From NCBI RefSeq assembly GCF_028128765.1, contig NZ_LBJG01000002.1:161291-225290 (forward strand): 64,000 bases of DNA. Direction: 5' to 3'. The DNA comes from Bradyrhizobium sp. CCBAU 51627 (GTDB taxonomy: Bacteria > Pseudomonadota > Alphaproteobacteria > Rhizobiales > Xanthobacteraceae). A program made the position numbers and the translations under genes. How positions within the stretch are numbered: the first letter of the stretch is position 1; every line of letters starts with the position of its first letter. The notes below the pieces were generated by a model that saw nothing but the letters and a program-made list of their open reading frames with translations, did not search any database and was not told the DNA's origin. Of the stretch, positions 27,010 through 34,992 are shown piece after piece.

Positions 27010-27873
27010 TCAGCTCCGCCGCTCGCGCACCGAGCCCTCCTGCGCCACTGAGGCGACCAGCGTGCCGTCGGGCTTGAAGATCGAGCCGCGGGTCAAGCCG
27101 CGGCCGCCTTGCGCGCTCGGTGAATCCTGCGCGTAGAGCAGCCATTCGTCGGCGCGGAACGGGCGGTGAAACCACATCGCGTGGTCGAGGCTCGCCGGCA
27201 TCATGCGCTTGTCGAATAGCGTGCGGCCATAGCGCGCCATGATGGCGTCGAGCAGCGAGAAATCGGACGCATAGGCCAGCGCGCACATGTGCAGCGCCGG
27301 ATCATCAGGCAGCGTCGCCGCGGTCTTGATCCAGACGTGGATGCGGCCGTCCTCGATCTTCTGGCCGAAATAGCGGCCGAGCTCGACCGGGCGCAGCTCG
27401 ATCGGCCGATCGGATTCGTAGTAGCGGCGGATGAACACAGGCATCTCGCGGAAGTTCTGCTGCTTCGCTACCTCCTCGGCCGTGAGCTTTTCCGGCGGCG
27501 GCACGTCGGGCATCTTGTCCTGGTGGTCGAACGCGCCCTCCTCCCCGGCATGGAACGACACCATGATCGAGAAGATCGCGTTGCCGTGCTGGATCGCGGT
27601 GACGCGGCGTGTCGAATAGCTCTTGCCGTCGCGCAGGCGCTCGACCTGGTAGATGATCGGGATCTGCGGATCGCCCGGCAGGATGAAATAGCAATGCAGC
27701 GAATGCGGCAGCCGTCCCTCGACGGTGCGGCAAGCCGCCACCATCGCCTGCCCGATCACCTGGCCGCCGAACACCCGCTGCCAGCTCGTCTTCGGGCTGT
27801 TGCCGCGGAACAAATTCACCTCGAGCTGCTCGAGATCGAGGATCGAAATCAGGTCGATCAGGCTTTTGGACAT
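27010..27873 (-). CDS. tesB: Acyl-CoA thioesterase II
   Basis: A double hot-dog thioesterase hydrolysing medium/long-chain acyl-CoA in the cytoplasm. The 287-aa length fits. Family segments are FRGNSPKTSWQRVFGGQVIG (start of the first hot dog), LPHSLHCYFILPGDP, the second hot dog with LLDAIMARYGRTLFDK, SLDHAMWFHRPFRADEWLLY with the catalytic Asp, and the C-terminal GGRGLTRGSIFKPDGTLVAS. A diverged copy of its last ~30 codons lies at 25709-25795. Transcription converges on the zinc-ribbon gene. Confidence 0.94.
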   Translation of the reverse strand: MSKSLIDLISILDLEQLEVNLFRGNSPKTSWQRVFGGQVIGQAMVAACRTVEGRLPHSLHCYFILPGDPQIPIIYQVERLRDGKSYSTRRVTAIQHGNAIFSIMVSFHAGEEGAFDHQDKMPDVPPPEKLTAEEVAKQQNFREMPVFIRRYYESDRPIELRPVELGRYFGQKIEDGRIHVWIKTAATLPDDPALHMCALAYASDFSLLDAIMARYGRTLFDKRMMPASLDHAMWFHRPFRADEWLLYAQDSPSAQGGRGLTRGSIFKPDGTLVASVAQEGSVRERRS

Positions 27874-27892
27874 ATGGTGCTTTCGAATTCCT

Positions 27893-27986
27893 CGTCATTC
27901 CGGGGCGCACGAAGTCCGAACCCGGAAATCTCGAGCTGATAACCTCTGGATTCCGGGCTCGCGCTCGCGCGCGCCCCGGAATGACG
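27893..27986. repeat. Palindromic intergenic repeat (CGTCATTCCGGGGC family)
   Basis: Starts CGTCATTCCGGGGCGCACG and ends CGCGCCCCGGAATGACG; the inner GAACCCGGAA and TTCCGGGCTC segments match the copy at 2606-2719. It lies between divergent tesB and the hydroxylase gene, within their shared promoter region rather than at a 3' end. Confidence 0.85.
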
Positions 27987-28088
27987 GAATGAGACTGTTC
28001 CGCCCTTGTTTCACCGCACTGTTTCGCCCACCTCAAGTCTGCTAGCAAGACGAGAATTGGCCGGGAATTTTGGCAGGAAAGTCGGGGT

Positions 28089-29309
28089 ATGTCGGTACAG
28101 GGTCACATTGTCATTGGCGGCGGCGCCTTTGCGGGCCTCGCGCTCGCGCTTGCCTTGCGCCAGGGCCTCGGCCCCGAGATTCCCGTCATCGTCGCCGATC
28201 CCGCGCTCGCCACACGACCGAGCCGCGATCCCCGTGCGACTGCCATCGTCGCGGCCTGCCGCCGCCTGTTCGAGGCGCTCGGCGCCTGGGATGATGTCAA
28301 GAGCGAGGCGCAGCCGATCCTTGACATGGTCGTCACCGATTCCAGGCTGGAGGACGCAACGCGTCCGGTGTTCCTGAACTTCGCCGGCGATGTCGCGCCC
28401 GGCGAGCCCTTCGCGCATATGGTCGAGAACCGCCGCCTGATCGATGCGCTGCTTGTTCGCGCCGAGGCCGAAGGCATTGATCTTCGCGCGACGACAGTTG
28501 CGTCTTACGACGCGCGCGCCGAGGGGATCGACGTGACGCTCGGCGATGGCAGCGTGATCGCGGCGAGCCTGCTGGTCGCTGCCGATGGCGCCAAGTCGAA
28601 GCTGCGCGAGCGTGCCGGCATCGCCACCCATGGCTGGGAGTACGATCAATCCGGTATCGTCGTCACCGTCGGCCATGAGCGCGATCATGAAGGTCGTGCC
28701 GAAGAGCATTTTCTGCCCGCAGGGCCGTTCGCGATCCTGCCGCTCACCGGAAAGCGCTCCTCGCTGGTGTGGACCGAGCGACGTGCCGAGGCTGCGCGCA
28801 TCGTCGCGCTCAGCAAGGAGGAATTCCACGGCGAACTCGAGCAACGTTTTGGTTTGCATCTCGGCGAGGTCAAGGCGCTGGACAAGCCGCGCGCCTTTCC
28901 GTTGTCCTACTTCGTGGCGCGCTCCTTCGTCGCCGAGCGCCTCGCGCTGGTCGGCGATTCCGCGCACGTCATTCACCCGATCGCGGGGCAAGGCCTGAAC
29001 ATGGGGCTGAAGGATGTCGCCGCCCTGGCCGAAGTCGTCGTCGATGCGGCGCGGCTCGGCATGGATCTCGGCGGCGCCGACGTGCTCGAGCGCTACCAGC
29101 GCTGGCGCCGCTTCGACACGATGGCGATGGGCGTTGCCACCAACTCGCTGAACTTCCTGTTCTCCAACCAGTCGACGCTGCTGCGCACCGTGCGCGACAT
29201 CGGCCTCGGCCTCGTCGACCGCACTCCGCCGCTGAAGAATCTCTTCATCCGCCAGGCCGCCGGCCTGACGGGCGAGATCCCGCGGCTGCTCAAGGGCGAG
29301 ACATTGTAA
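28089..29309 (+). CDS. UbiH/COQ6-family FAD-dependent hydroxylase (ubiquinone biosynthesis)
   Basis: A 406-aa group A flavin monooxygenase of the UbiH/UbiF/VisC family that hydroxylates the ubiquinone ring precursor. It has the N-terminal dinucleotide fold with a variant GGGAFAG (VIGGGAFAGLALALALR), the DG motif in LLVAADGAKSKLRERAG, and the second FAD motif LVGDSAHVIHPIAGQGLNMG. Alphaproteobacterial members include UbiL and UbiM; I cannot say which position this one oxidises. It is on the plus strand, divergent from tesB. The ATG has only a weak upstream site. Confidence 0.92.
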   Translation: MSVQGHIVIGGGAFAGLALALALRQGLGPEIPVIVADPALATRPSRDPRATAIVAACRRLFEALGAWDDVKSEAQPILDMVVTDSRLEDATRPVFLNFAGDVAPGEPFAHMVENRRLIDALLVRAEAEGIDLRATTVASYDARAEGIDVTLGDGSVIAASLLVAADGAKSKLRERAGIATHGWEYDQSGIVVTVGHERDHEGRAEEHFLPAGPFAILPLTGKRSSLVWTERRAEAARIVALSKEEFHGELEQRFGLHLGEVKALDKPRAFPLSYFVARSFVAERLALVGDSAHVIHPIAGQGLNMGLKDVAALAEVVVDAARLGMDLGGADVLERYQRWRRFDTMAMGVATNSLNFLFSNQSTLLRTVRDIGLGLVDRTPPLKNLFIRQAAGLTGEIPRLLKGETL

Positions 29310-29391
29310 GGGCGCTTTAAGCGTCGTTCGCGCTACACGCTCTGCCTTCGGGACGACATCGAGGATGTGGCGCGGCCGCCGCGCCAATTCC

Positions 29392-29589
29392 TCAATCGAT
29401 CTTCCGCGCCTCTTCTGGCAGCATGATCGGAATGCCGTCACGGATGGGATAAGCGAGTTTTGCAGACCGCGAGATCAGCTCCTGCTTGGCGGAGTCGAAT
29501 TCCAGCGGGCCCTTGGTCAGCGGGCAGACCAGGATCTCCAGCAGTTTTGGATCGACACTGTTTTCGGGACGTTCAGTAGGCGCGTTCAT
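29392..29589 (-). CDS. Trm112-like small protein
   Basis: A 65-aa protein of the Trm112 (UPF0434/YcaR) family, typified by [35 protein letters not shown] and a beta-rich fold. Eukaryotic Trm112 activates methyltransferases; the bacterial role is not established. Only one cysteine of the usual zinc site (VCPLTKG) is left, so zinc binding is doubtful, as in many bacterial members. It ends 82 nt from the convergent hydroxylase gene and lies 60 nt downstream of the TetR gene on the same strand. Confidence 0.88.
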   Translation of the reverse strand: MNAPTERPENSVDPKLLEILVCPLTKGPLEFDSAKQELISRSAKLAYPIRDGIPIMLPEEARKID

Positions 29590-29649
29590 GAAAGATCTCC
29601 GGCGATCCGGTTGCCTCTAGCACAGAATAGGTCGTCAGCCCACCGCGGC

Positions 29650-30180
29650 TCATGCGGAGACCATCTTCTGGATCTCGTCGAGCAGGCCCCGGAGTCGCGC
29701 GGCCGGCACCGGCGTCCCCGACAGGGCAAAGCCGAGAAACGTCCAGTACAGGATTTGCGCGCGCGCCTGGGCGGTGGTCGCGGAGAAGCCGCGTCGTTGC
29801 AGCAGCGCCTCGATATAATCGAGCCTGCGGCGATCGATGGCGCGGACGGCTGCCTGCGCCGCCGCATCGAACGCCGCCCAGTTGCGCACTGCACGCTCCA
29901 GATCGAGCCGGGCACCAAAGCTCCTGCGCAACAGCGCCTTCAGCGGCTCGTCGCTGTCAGCCTCCACACCTGCGATGATCTCTTCGGCCGCGATTTCGCG
30001 CCAGCGCTTCAGCACGGCGGCTTGGAACGCGCCGAGATCGGCAAAATGCCAGTAAAAGCTGCCGCGGGAGACGCCCATCGCCTTTGCCAATGGATCGGCC
30101 TTCAACGCGGTGAAGCCGTATCTGGTGAGCGCCTTGAGGCCCTGTTTGATCCAGTCGTCGGCTGAGAGCTGCTCGGTCAT
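29650..30180 (-). CDS. TetR-family transcriptional repressor
   Basis: A 176-aa regulator starting MTEQLSADDWIKQGLKAL. The N-terminal helix-turn-helix reads YGFTALKADPLAKAMGVSRG with SFYWHFADLGAFQ, the TetR signature. The C-terminal ligand domain (RNWAAFDAAAQAAVRAIDRR and so on) resembles regulators of small multidrug or stress membrane genes. An in-frame extension to 30330 crosses both operators and is not used. Two near-palindromic sites (30201-30217 and 30246-30261) lie between it and the divergent membrane gene at 30271, so it likely represses both. Confidence 0.93.
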   Translation of the reverse strand: MTEQLSADDWIKQGLKALTRYGFTALKADPLAKAMGVSRGSFYWHFADLGAFQAAVLKRWREIAAEEIIAGVEADSDEPLKALLRRSFGARLDLERAVRNWAAFDAAAQAAVRAIDRRRLDYIEALLQRRGFSATTAQARAQILYWTFLGFALSGTPVPAARLRGLLDEIQKMVSA

Positions 30181-30200
30181 GTCGGGTTCCGAAATCCGAC

Positions 30201-30217
30201 CATACACTAGTGTATTG
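30201..30217. promoter_or_regulatory. TetR operator candidate 1
   Basis: CATACACTAGTGTATTG contains the perfect 14-bp palindrome ATACACTAGTGTAT. It lies 20 nt before the tetR start codon and shares the half-site CCATACAC with operator 2. The position suits autorepression. Confidence 0.75.
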
Positions 30218-30245
30218 ACAGGACGCTGGCCAGCGCCTATCCAAC

Positions 30246-30261
30246 CATACACATATGTATG
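30246..30261. promoter_or_regulatory. TetR operator candidate 2
   Basis: CATACACATATGTATG is a dyad with arms CATACA and TGTATG. It ends at the first base of the GGAGG ribosome site of the divergent gene at 30271, so a bound repressor would block its transcription start or initiation. It shares CCATACAC with operator 1; centres are about 45 nt apart. Confidence 0.75.
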
Positions 30262-30270
30262 GAGGCATCG

Positions 30271-30621
30271 ATGCGTGATCTCTTGCTCCAATGCGCCGGC
30301 GTCGGGGCCATCGTCGTGGCGCTCATCCACGGCGTCCTCGGCGAGGCCAAGGTCTTTGCCCGCGCCCGCATCGAGCCGGAGCGGCTCCGCACCCTGATCC
30401 GCCTGGTCTGGCAGGCCTCGACCGTGGCCTGGATCGGCTGCGGCGTGCTGCTGATCGCTGTGCCCTGGATGGACTCAGGCGCGGCGCGCCACTGGGTCGT
30501 CATCACGATGGTCGGCGTGTTCGGCTTGTCGGCCTGCGCCAACGCATGGGCGACGCGCGGCCGGCATTTTGGCTGGATGGCGCTCAGCGCCGTCGTCGCC
30601 ATGGCGGTGGCCGGCTATTGA
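30271..30621 (+). CDS. Small four-helix inner-membrane protein, TetR-controlled
   Basis: A 116-aa hydrophobic protein with about four membrane helices: CAGVGAIVVALIHGVLGEA, LVWQASTVAWIGCGVLLIAV, WVVITMVGVFGLSACANAW and GWMALSAVVAMAVAG. The start at 30271 is chosen because GGAGG lies 5 nt upstream; another in-frame ATG at 30259 overlaps that site. I do not recognise a family. Its divergent position and shared operators with the TetR gene indicate that it is the regulated target, perhaps an efflux or stress protein. Confidence 0.78.
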   Translation: MRDLLLQCAGVGAIVVALIHGVLGEAKVFARARIEPERLRTLIRLVWQASTVAWIGCGVLLIAVPWMDSGAARHWVVITMVGVFGLSACANAWATRGRHFGWMALSAVVAMAVAGY

Positions 30622-30746
30622 GTGCGCCGGAACTCTCGCGCTATCGAACCCGTGAGGCTTAAGGCCGCAGCCAGCTGCGAAACATGCGTTGCGCACGGAG
30701 CGCGCTGATGTTTTCGCAACGGCTAGAATATCTCTAACGCTACGCC

Positions 30747-30756
30747 GGTTCGAACC
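30747..30756. promoter_or_regulatory. GGTTCGAACC palindrome upstream of the redox cluster
   Basis: A perfect 10-bp palindrome in the 206-nt gap before the PepSY-like gene, 72 nt from its start codon. It could be an operator for the cluster that follows. There is no further support. Confidence 0.35.
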
Positions 30757-30827
30757 ACGATTGACTTCACTCTCTTCCTGGCTTCCTTCGAGCGCGCTTT
30801 GCGCCCAAGACAGAAGAGGAGATATCA

Positions 30828-31106
30828 GTGAAAATCATTCGTGTTCTCGCCATCCCACTGACGGTCGGAATCGGCATGGGGTCGACGGCGATGGCCGACG
30901 GTTTCAAGGATTGCACCAAGCTCGACAAGGCATCGTGGAAACCGGCGAGCGAGGCCGAAGCCAAGGCCAGGGCGCTGGGCTATGAAGTGCGGCGTTCCAA
31001 GATCGAAGGCTCGTGTTACGAGGTCTATGGCGTCAAGGAAGGCAAGCTCTACGAGCTGTTCTACAGCCCGGAAGATCTCAGCCTGAAGCACACGATCGCC
31101 AAGTGA
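30828..31106 (+). CDS. Secreted PepSY-like small protein
   Basis: A 92-aa exported protein from a GTG start with GAGGAG 7 nt upstream. The signal peptide (IIRVLAIPLTVGIGMGSTAM, cut after AMA) is followed by a single PepSY-like repeat: SWKPASEAEAKARALGYEVR, a helix that packs against strands SKIEGSCYEVYGV and GKLYELFYSPEDLS. Two cysteines (DCTK and GSCYE) could form a periplasmic disulfide. PepSY modules occur in periplasmic regulators and iron/electron-transfer membrane proteins. It opens a co-directional run of envelope redox genes. Confidence 0.82.
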   Translation: MKIIRVLAIPLTVGIGMGSTAMADGFKDCTKLDKASWKPASEAEAKARALGYEVRRSKIEGSCYEVYGVKEGKLYELFYSPEDLSLKHTIAK

Positions 31107-31160
31107 TCTTTGCGAGGGATCTTTGCAAGCACCGCACGTCATCCTTGAAGGCGGCACGGC

Positions 31161-31742
31161 TTGATCGAGAAAGCGGTGCCAGTCGTGCGCGGGGTGTCTG
31201 ATCGGACCCCCGCAGATCGAACCGTTGAGGTCTGGGATCTTCCGCTGCGGCTCTGGCACTGGGCGCTTGCATTGTGCGTCGTGACCGCGTGGTTCACGCC
31301 CACCGTCTACGACAGTCTTCACCGCATCGCCGGCTACACGGTCATCGGCCTTCTCGTCTTCCGCCTGCTCTGGGGCTTCTGGGGCAGCCGCTATTCGCGC
31401 TTTGGCATGCTCGGCGTCAGGCTTCGCGCCGCGCCGTCCTATCTCTGGAATCTGCGCCGCGGCATCACCGGCCGCTATCTCGGGCTCAACCCCGCCGGCA
31501 CGCTGATGCTGGTGGCGCTGCTGTTGTCACTTGCCGTTTCGACCATCACGGGCGCACTGTCGGTAACGGTCCCTTTCTTCGGCGTGTGGTGGATCGAGGA
31601 CCCCCACGTTTATGCATCGGACGCCGTCATCATCCTCGCCGTGCTGCATATCGTGGGCGTGGTGCTGATGGGCGTGCTCCGGCGCGAGAACCTGATCCGC
31701 GCCATGATCACCGGCCGCAAACGCGTCCGCCATCATCCCTGA
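31161..31742 (+). CDS. Cytochrome b561-type diheme membrane protein
   Basis: A 193-aa inner-membrane protein with four helices of the bacterial b561 (Ni/Fe-hydrogenase cytochrome b-like) type. Heme-ligand histidines are visible in LPLRLWHWALALC, YDSLHRIAGYT and ILAVLHIVGVVL. It would pass electrons between quinone or a flavin/PepSY partner and the periplasm. The opening EVWDLPLRLWHW is typical. No ATG exists upstream; the TTG at 31161 or a GTG at 31176 or 31197 must serve. It is 54 nt from the PepSY-like gene and likely co-transcribed. Confidence 0.88.
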   Translation: MIEKAVPVVRGVSDRTPADRTVEVWDLPLRLWHWALALCVVTAWFTPTVYDSLHRIAGYTVIGLLVFRLLWGFWGSRYSRFGMLGVRLRAAPSYLWNLRRGITGRYLGLNPAGTLMLVALLLSLAVSTITGALSVTVPFFGVWWIEDPHVYASDAVIILAVLHIVGVVLMGVLRRENLIRAMITGRKRVRHHP

Positions 31743-31805
31743 GCGCGCCCGCTTAATTTCGCAGAAATTCCTGTCGGATCATTTGCTTGCGCCGGACGCA
31801 AGCGT

Positions 31806-31850
31806 CGTCCCTTTCATTATTCTAATTCTAATGTGGAGCTATTCTAGCTT
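31806..31850. promoter_or_regulatory. AT-rich element before the porin gene
   Basis: In the 191-nt gap between the b561 gene and the porin lies TTATTCTAATTCTAATGTGG, then TATTCTAG: three TTCTA repeats in an otherwise GC-rich region. TTCTAA half sites occur in Irr-type iron control elements of Bradyrhizobium, but those are inverted repeats and this is a direct repeat. It may simply hold a -10-like element for the porin. Confidence 0.35.
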
Positions 31851-31933
31851 CGCTTCCCCTCGTTCTGCTTTTCAGGGCGGAAATTTGCAGGCTTTTCCTG
31901 CGGTCGAATGCCGCAAGCCTTTTGGGGGAATGC

Positions 31934-33574
31934 ATGCCATTTCACGTTCTCACGGATTCAGTTGCGCCAGCTGTTCGAGCTCGCCGATATCGGCGCCGAT
32001 CAGCGCTGCTCGCCGCGACCGCCATTTCGGTTCTGAGCTCTGGCGCGGCTTACGCCGGGGAAGGCCGAGCCAATGATGTCCTGCTCAAGAAGCTGGAGAA
32101 GATGGAGCAGCGCATCCAGCAGCTCGAAGCCGAACTGAAGCAGAAGCAGGATCGGCCGGCGGCCGACGCAGATGCAAAGCGGACGACCAAGACGGCAGCG
32201 CTGAGGAGCGCCAATGCGGCGGCGCCATCTGCCGACACCAAGGAGGAGGCAGCCAAGCCCGCCGATCAGAAGCCCGAAGCCCAATCGTCGGAGAAACCAG
32301 CCAAGCCGAAGTCGAAAGACTTCATGGCGCTGCCGCCGCTGCCGGCGGCGGACAAGCCGATCCTCGGAGTTGCGGATTCTCCTGTCCCCGGTCTCAGCAT
32401 CGGGGCCTATGGCGAGATCAAGTTCGGCACCATGCAGAATCCCGCCGCGGCCGGACAGTGGCAGAAGGGCTTTGATGCGGCCAGGTTCGTTCTGTTGCCG
32501 ACTTATGCGATCACCCCGAACATCATCTTCAACGCCGAAATCGAGTTCGAGCACGCCGGCGCCGGATTCGACAATGATGACAAGCTGCACGGCACCGCCG
32601 AGATCGAGCAGGTCTGGGTCGATTTCAAGATCATCGACCTGTTCAACTGGCGTTCGCCGGGCGTCGACCTCGTGCCATTTGGCTACATCAATCAGCATCA
32701 CGAGCCGACGCAGTTCTACAGCGTGAACCGGCCCGAGCTCTACAACGGCATCATTCCCTCGACCTGGAAGGTCCCGTCCACCAGCGTCTACGGGACGATC
32801 ACGGAGGACCTCAAATACCAGGTCATGGTCAGCGCCAGTAACGAGGATTTCGGCGACTCCTTCGACAATCGCACCGATGCCAACACCGTCCCGCTTCCCG
32901 GCACGGCCTATATTGCGGGCATTGACGGCGTCAACGCACTCGGTTTCTCGAGGCCCCCGCTCGGCGATTTCCAGCAGCTCAACAACGCCACGGCAGTGTC
33001 GGGCCGGCTCGACTTCACGCCGACATTCTGGGCCGGCTTCGCCGGAAGCGTCAGCGCCTATTACTCGCCGAACACGACGCCGCGCGGCGCGCATGATGAT
33101 TTCGGCAACTTCCTCGGCAGGTCGAGCCTTGCGATGTTTGACGCCGAATTCCGCTACAGGGTGCCCGACACGGGTCTCGAGGTCCGCGGCGAATATGTCC
33201 GCGCCGAATTCGGGCACCCGGAAAACCTGCGCGCCAACAACGACACGGACCCGACCAACAATGTCGGCAAGTCGATGTACGGCTATTCCGGCGAGATCGC
33301 CTATCATGTGCCGCTCGGCACCGTCCTCAACAGCGAGTGGGAGGCCGTGCCGTTCTACCGTTACACCTATATGAACCTGCAGACGGGCGGCTTCGCCGGC
33401 ACCGATGCCAATCTGCCGACAGGCCAGGGTCAGCGGCAGTACCACACGGCCGGTTTTGCCGTGTTTCCGTCGCCCAAGGTCGTCTTGAAGGCGACCTATC
33501 AGCACGTGATCGACAAGAGCGCGACCGGCGCGCTGTCGGATTCGTTCCTCGGCGGCGTCGGGTTCTTCTTCTGA
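31934..33574 (+). CDS. Outer-membrane porin with N-terminal coiled coil
   Basis: A 546-aa exported protein. After a signal peptide (SALLAATAISVLSSGAAYA) comes a coiled coil (VLLKKLEKMEQRIQQLEAEL), a Lys/Ala/Pro-rich linker of about 80 residues, then a beta-barrel from about residue 150 (GLSIGAYGEIKFGTMQ), with alternating aromatic strands and a C-terminal GGVGFFF ending in Phe, the outer-membrane sorting signal. The barrel resembles phosphate-selective OprO/OprP-like porins. The start at ATG 31934 follows GGGGG; a TTG four codons earlier is not needed. The coiled coil plus linker could reach peptidoglycan, as in other rhizobial porins. Confidence 0.88.
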   Translation: MPFHVLTDSVAPAVRARRYRRRSALLAATAISVLSSGAAYAGEGRANDVLLKKLEKMEQRIQQLEAELKQKQDRPAADADAKRTTKTAALRSANAAAPSADTKEEAAKPADQKPEAQSSEKPAKPKSKDFMALPPLPAADKPILGVADSPVPGLSIGAYGEIKFGTMQNPAAAGQWQKGFDAARFVLLPTYAITPNIIFNAEIEFEHAGAGFDNDDKLHGTAEIEQVWVDFKIIDLFNWRSPGVDLVPFGYINQHHEPTQFYSVNRPELYNGIIPSTWKVPSTSVYGTITEDLKYQVMVSASNEDFGDSFDNRTDANTVPLPGTAYIAGIDGVNALGFSRPPLGDFQQLNNATAVSGRLDFTPTFWAGFAGSVSAYYSPNTTPRGAHDDFGNFLGRSSLAMFDAEFRYRVPDTGLEVRGEYVRAEFGHPENLRANNDTDPTNNVGKSMYGYSGEIAYHVPLGTVLNSEWEAVPFYRYTYMNLQTGGFAGTDANLPTGQGQRQYHTAGFAVFPSPKVVLKATYQHVIDKSATGALSDSFLGGVGFFF

Positions 33575-33629
33575 TGGCGATGAGAACAACGTTGCCGGAT
33601 CTGATCACAGGACCACGAGCGAGGTGACG

Positions 33630-34100
33630 ATGAGTTGGGTTCGATACACCGTGCCGGCAGCGGCGCTTCTGTCTGCCGCCTCTCCCGCTTATGCCGTTCG
33701 GTACTTGTCGATCGAGGAGGCGCAGAAGGAAGCATTTCCGTCCGCGACGCAGTTCTCCGAAGTTCAGGTGGGGCGGGTCTGGAAGGCCGAAGCCGGCGGC
33801 AAGGTGGTCGGCTTCTTCGTGTTCGACCGGGTGGTCGGCAAGCACCTCTTCATCGACTACGCGGTGGCGCTGACCCCTGCGGGCGCTGTGCACAAGGTCG
33901 AGATCCTGGAATACCGGGAATCCTATGGCGGCGACGTCAGGAGCCCGAGCTGGCTCGCCCAGTTCGTCGGCAAGACCAGCGGCAGTGCGCTCAAGATCAA
34001 TGGCGACATCAGGAACATCGCGGGTGCGACACTGTCGTCGACCCATATCACCGAAGGCGTGAAACGGATATTGGCGGCCTATGGCAATCGCCTCCGATAG
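33630..34100 (+). CDS. Exported FMN-binding domain protein (target of ApbE)
   Basis: A 156-aa periplasmic protein with a signal peptide (VPAAALLSAASPAYA) and one FMN_bind domain. The covalent-FMN motif lies in NIAGATLSSTHIT near residue 138: Thr of GAT is the expected ApbE target, as in NqrC/RnfG. A central segment AEAGGKVVGFFVFDRVVGKH is typical. The ATG at 33630 follows GAGCGAGG; a GTG two codons earlier is also possible. The next gene, apbE, overlaps its end by 20 nt, tying the substrate to its modifying enzyme. Confidence 0.9.
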   Translation: MSWVRYTVPAAALLSAASPAYAVRYLSIEEAQKEAFPSATQFSEVQVGRVWKAEAGGKVVGFFVFDRVVGKHLFIDYAVALTPAGAVHKVEILEYRESYGGDVRSPSWLAQFVGKTSGSALKINGDIRNIAGATLSSTHITEGVKRILAAYGNRLR

Positions 34101-34992
34101 CATCCGTCGCGCACGGCCGTTGCTCGGCACCTTCGTGGAGATCGAGGCTGCCGCTGACCGCAGATCCGGCACGGAACGCGCCATCGAAGCCGCATTCGAT
34201 GCCGTTGCACAGGTGCATCGGCTGATGAGCTTTCACGAGGGAGATAGCGAGGTCAGCCGGCTCAACCGCGAAGCCGGCATTCGCCCCGTGCGCGTTCATG
34301 ACTGGACCTACGAGGTGCTCGCCACCGCCGTTGAGTTGCATCGCCGCTCCAGCAGCTTGTTCGATGTCACCATCGCGCCGGCTCTGCAGACGCTCGGGCT
34401 GTTGCCGCTCCTCGAGGACAGACTGGCACCGGCGCCGCTTGCGAGCTGCGCCGACGCGATCGAGCTGCTTCCGGATCATCAGGTCCGCTTTCGATCGAGC
34501 GACGTGATGATTGATCTCGGCGGCATCGCGAAGGGGTTTGCCGTCGACCGCGCGGTGGCCGTGCTGCGCGATTTCGGCATTTCAGGCGGCATGGTGAACG
34601 CGGGTGGCGACCTCCGCGCGTTCGGTGCGGAATCGCACACCGTTCACGTCCGCGATCCCCGCGACCCCGGCCGGCCGGTCTGCAGCATCGAAATCGCCGA
34701 CGAAGCGCTGGCTTCGACGGCGCGCCGCGTCGAGCTGTTCGACCGCCGTGAGCCCGGTGGTTCGGCAGTGATCGATCCCGCAACCCGGCGGCCGGCGAGC
34801 CTGGTCGATGGCGTCACGATTCGCGCGCCGTCCTGCATGATCGCCGATGCCTTGACCAAGGTCGTGATGATCGCCGGGACCGACGCGGGCGAGCTGCTCG
34901 AATCCTATTGCGCCGGCGCCTTGCTGATCTCGACCGATGGCGGCGTTCAGATCACGTCCGACTGGCATCACCGGGTGCACCTTGCGGCTTAG
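34081..34992 (+). CDS. apbE: FAD:protein FMN transferase
   Basis: ApbE transfers FMN from FAD to a Thr of periplasmic FMN_bind proteins, using Mg2+. The 303-aa protein has RARPLLGTFVEI, MSFHEGDSEVSRLNR, VMIDLGGIAKGFAVDRAV, GGMVNAGGDLRAFG and the late Asp-rich APSCMIADALTKVVMI, all family marks. The usual lipoprotein or Tat signal is missing: the mature-like sequence starts almost at once (MAIASDSIRRARPLLG), so export is unclear. It overlaps the FMN-binding gene by 20 nt and the next membrane gene by 11 nt. Confidence 0.92.
   Translation: MAIASDSIRRARPLLGTFVEIEAAADRRSGTERAIEAAFDAVAQVHRLMSFHEGDSEVSRLNREAGIRPVRVHDWTYEVLATAVELHRRSSSLFDVTIAPALQTLGLLPLLEDRLAPAPLASCADAIELLPDHQVRFRSSDVMIDLGGIAKGFAVDRAVAVLRDFGISGGMVNAGGDLRAFGAESHTVHVRDPRDPGRPVCSIEIADEALASTARRVELFDRREPGGSAVIDPATRRPASLVDGVTIRAPSCMIADALTKVVMIAGTDAGELLESYCAGALLISTDGGVQITSDWHHRVHLAA

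Noticed and set aside
32000..33589. 529-codon minus-strand frame opposite the porin
   Set aside because: The plus-strand protein has signal peptide, coiled coil and barrel ending in Phe; the antisense frame is Arg/Gly-rich without structure.
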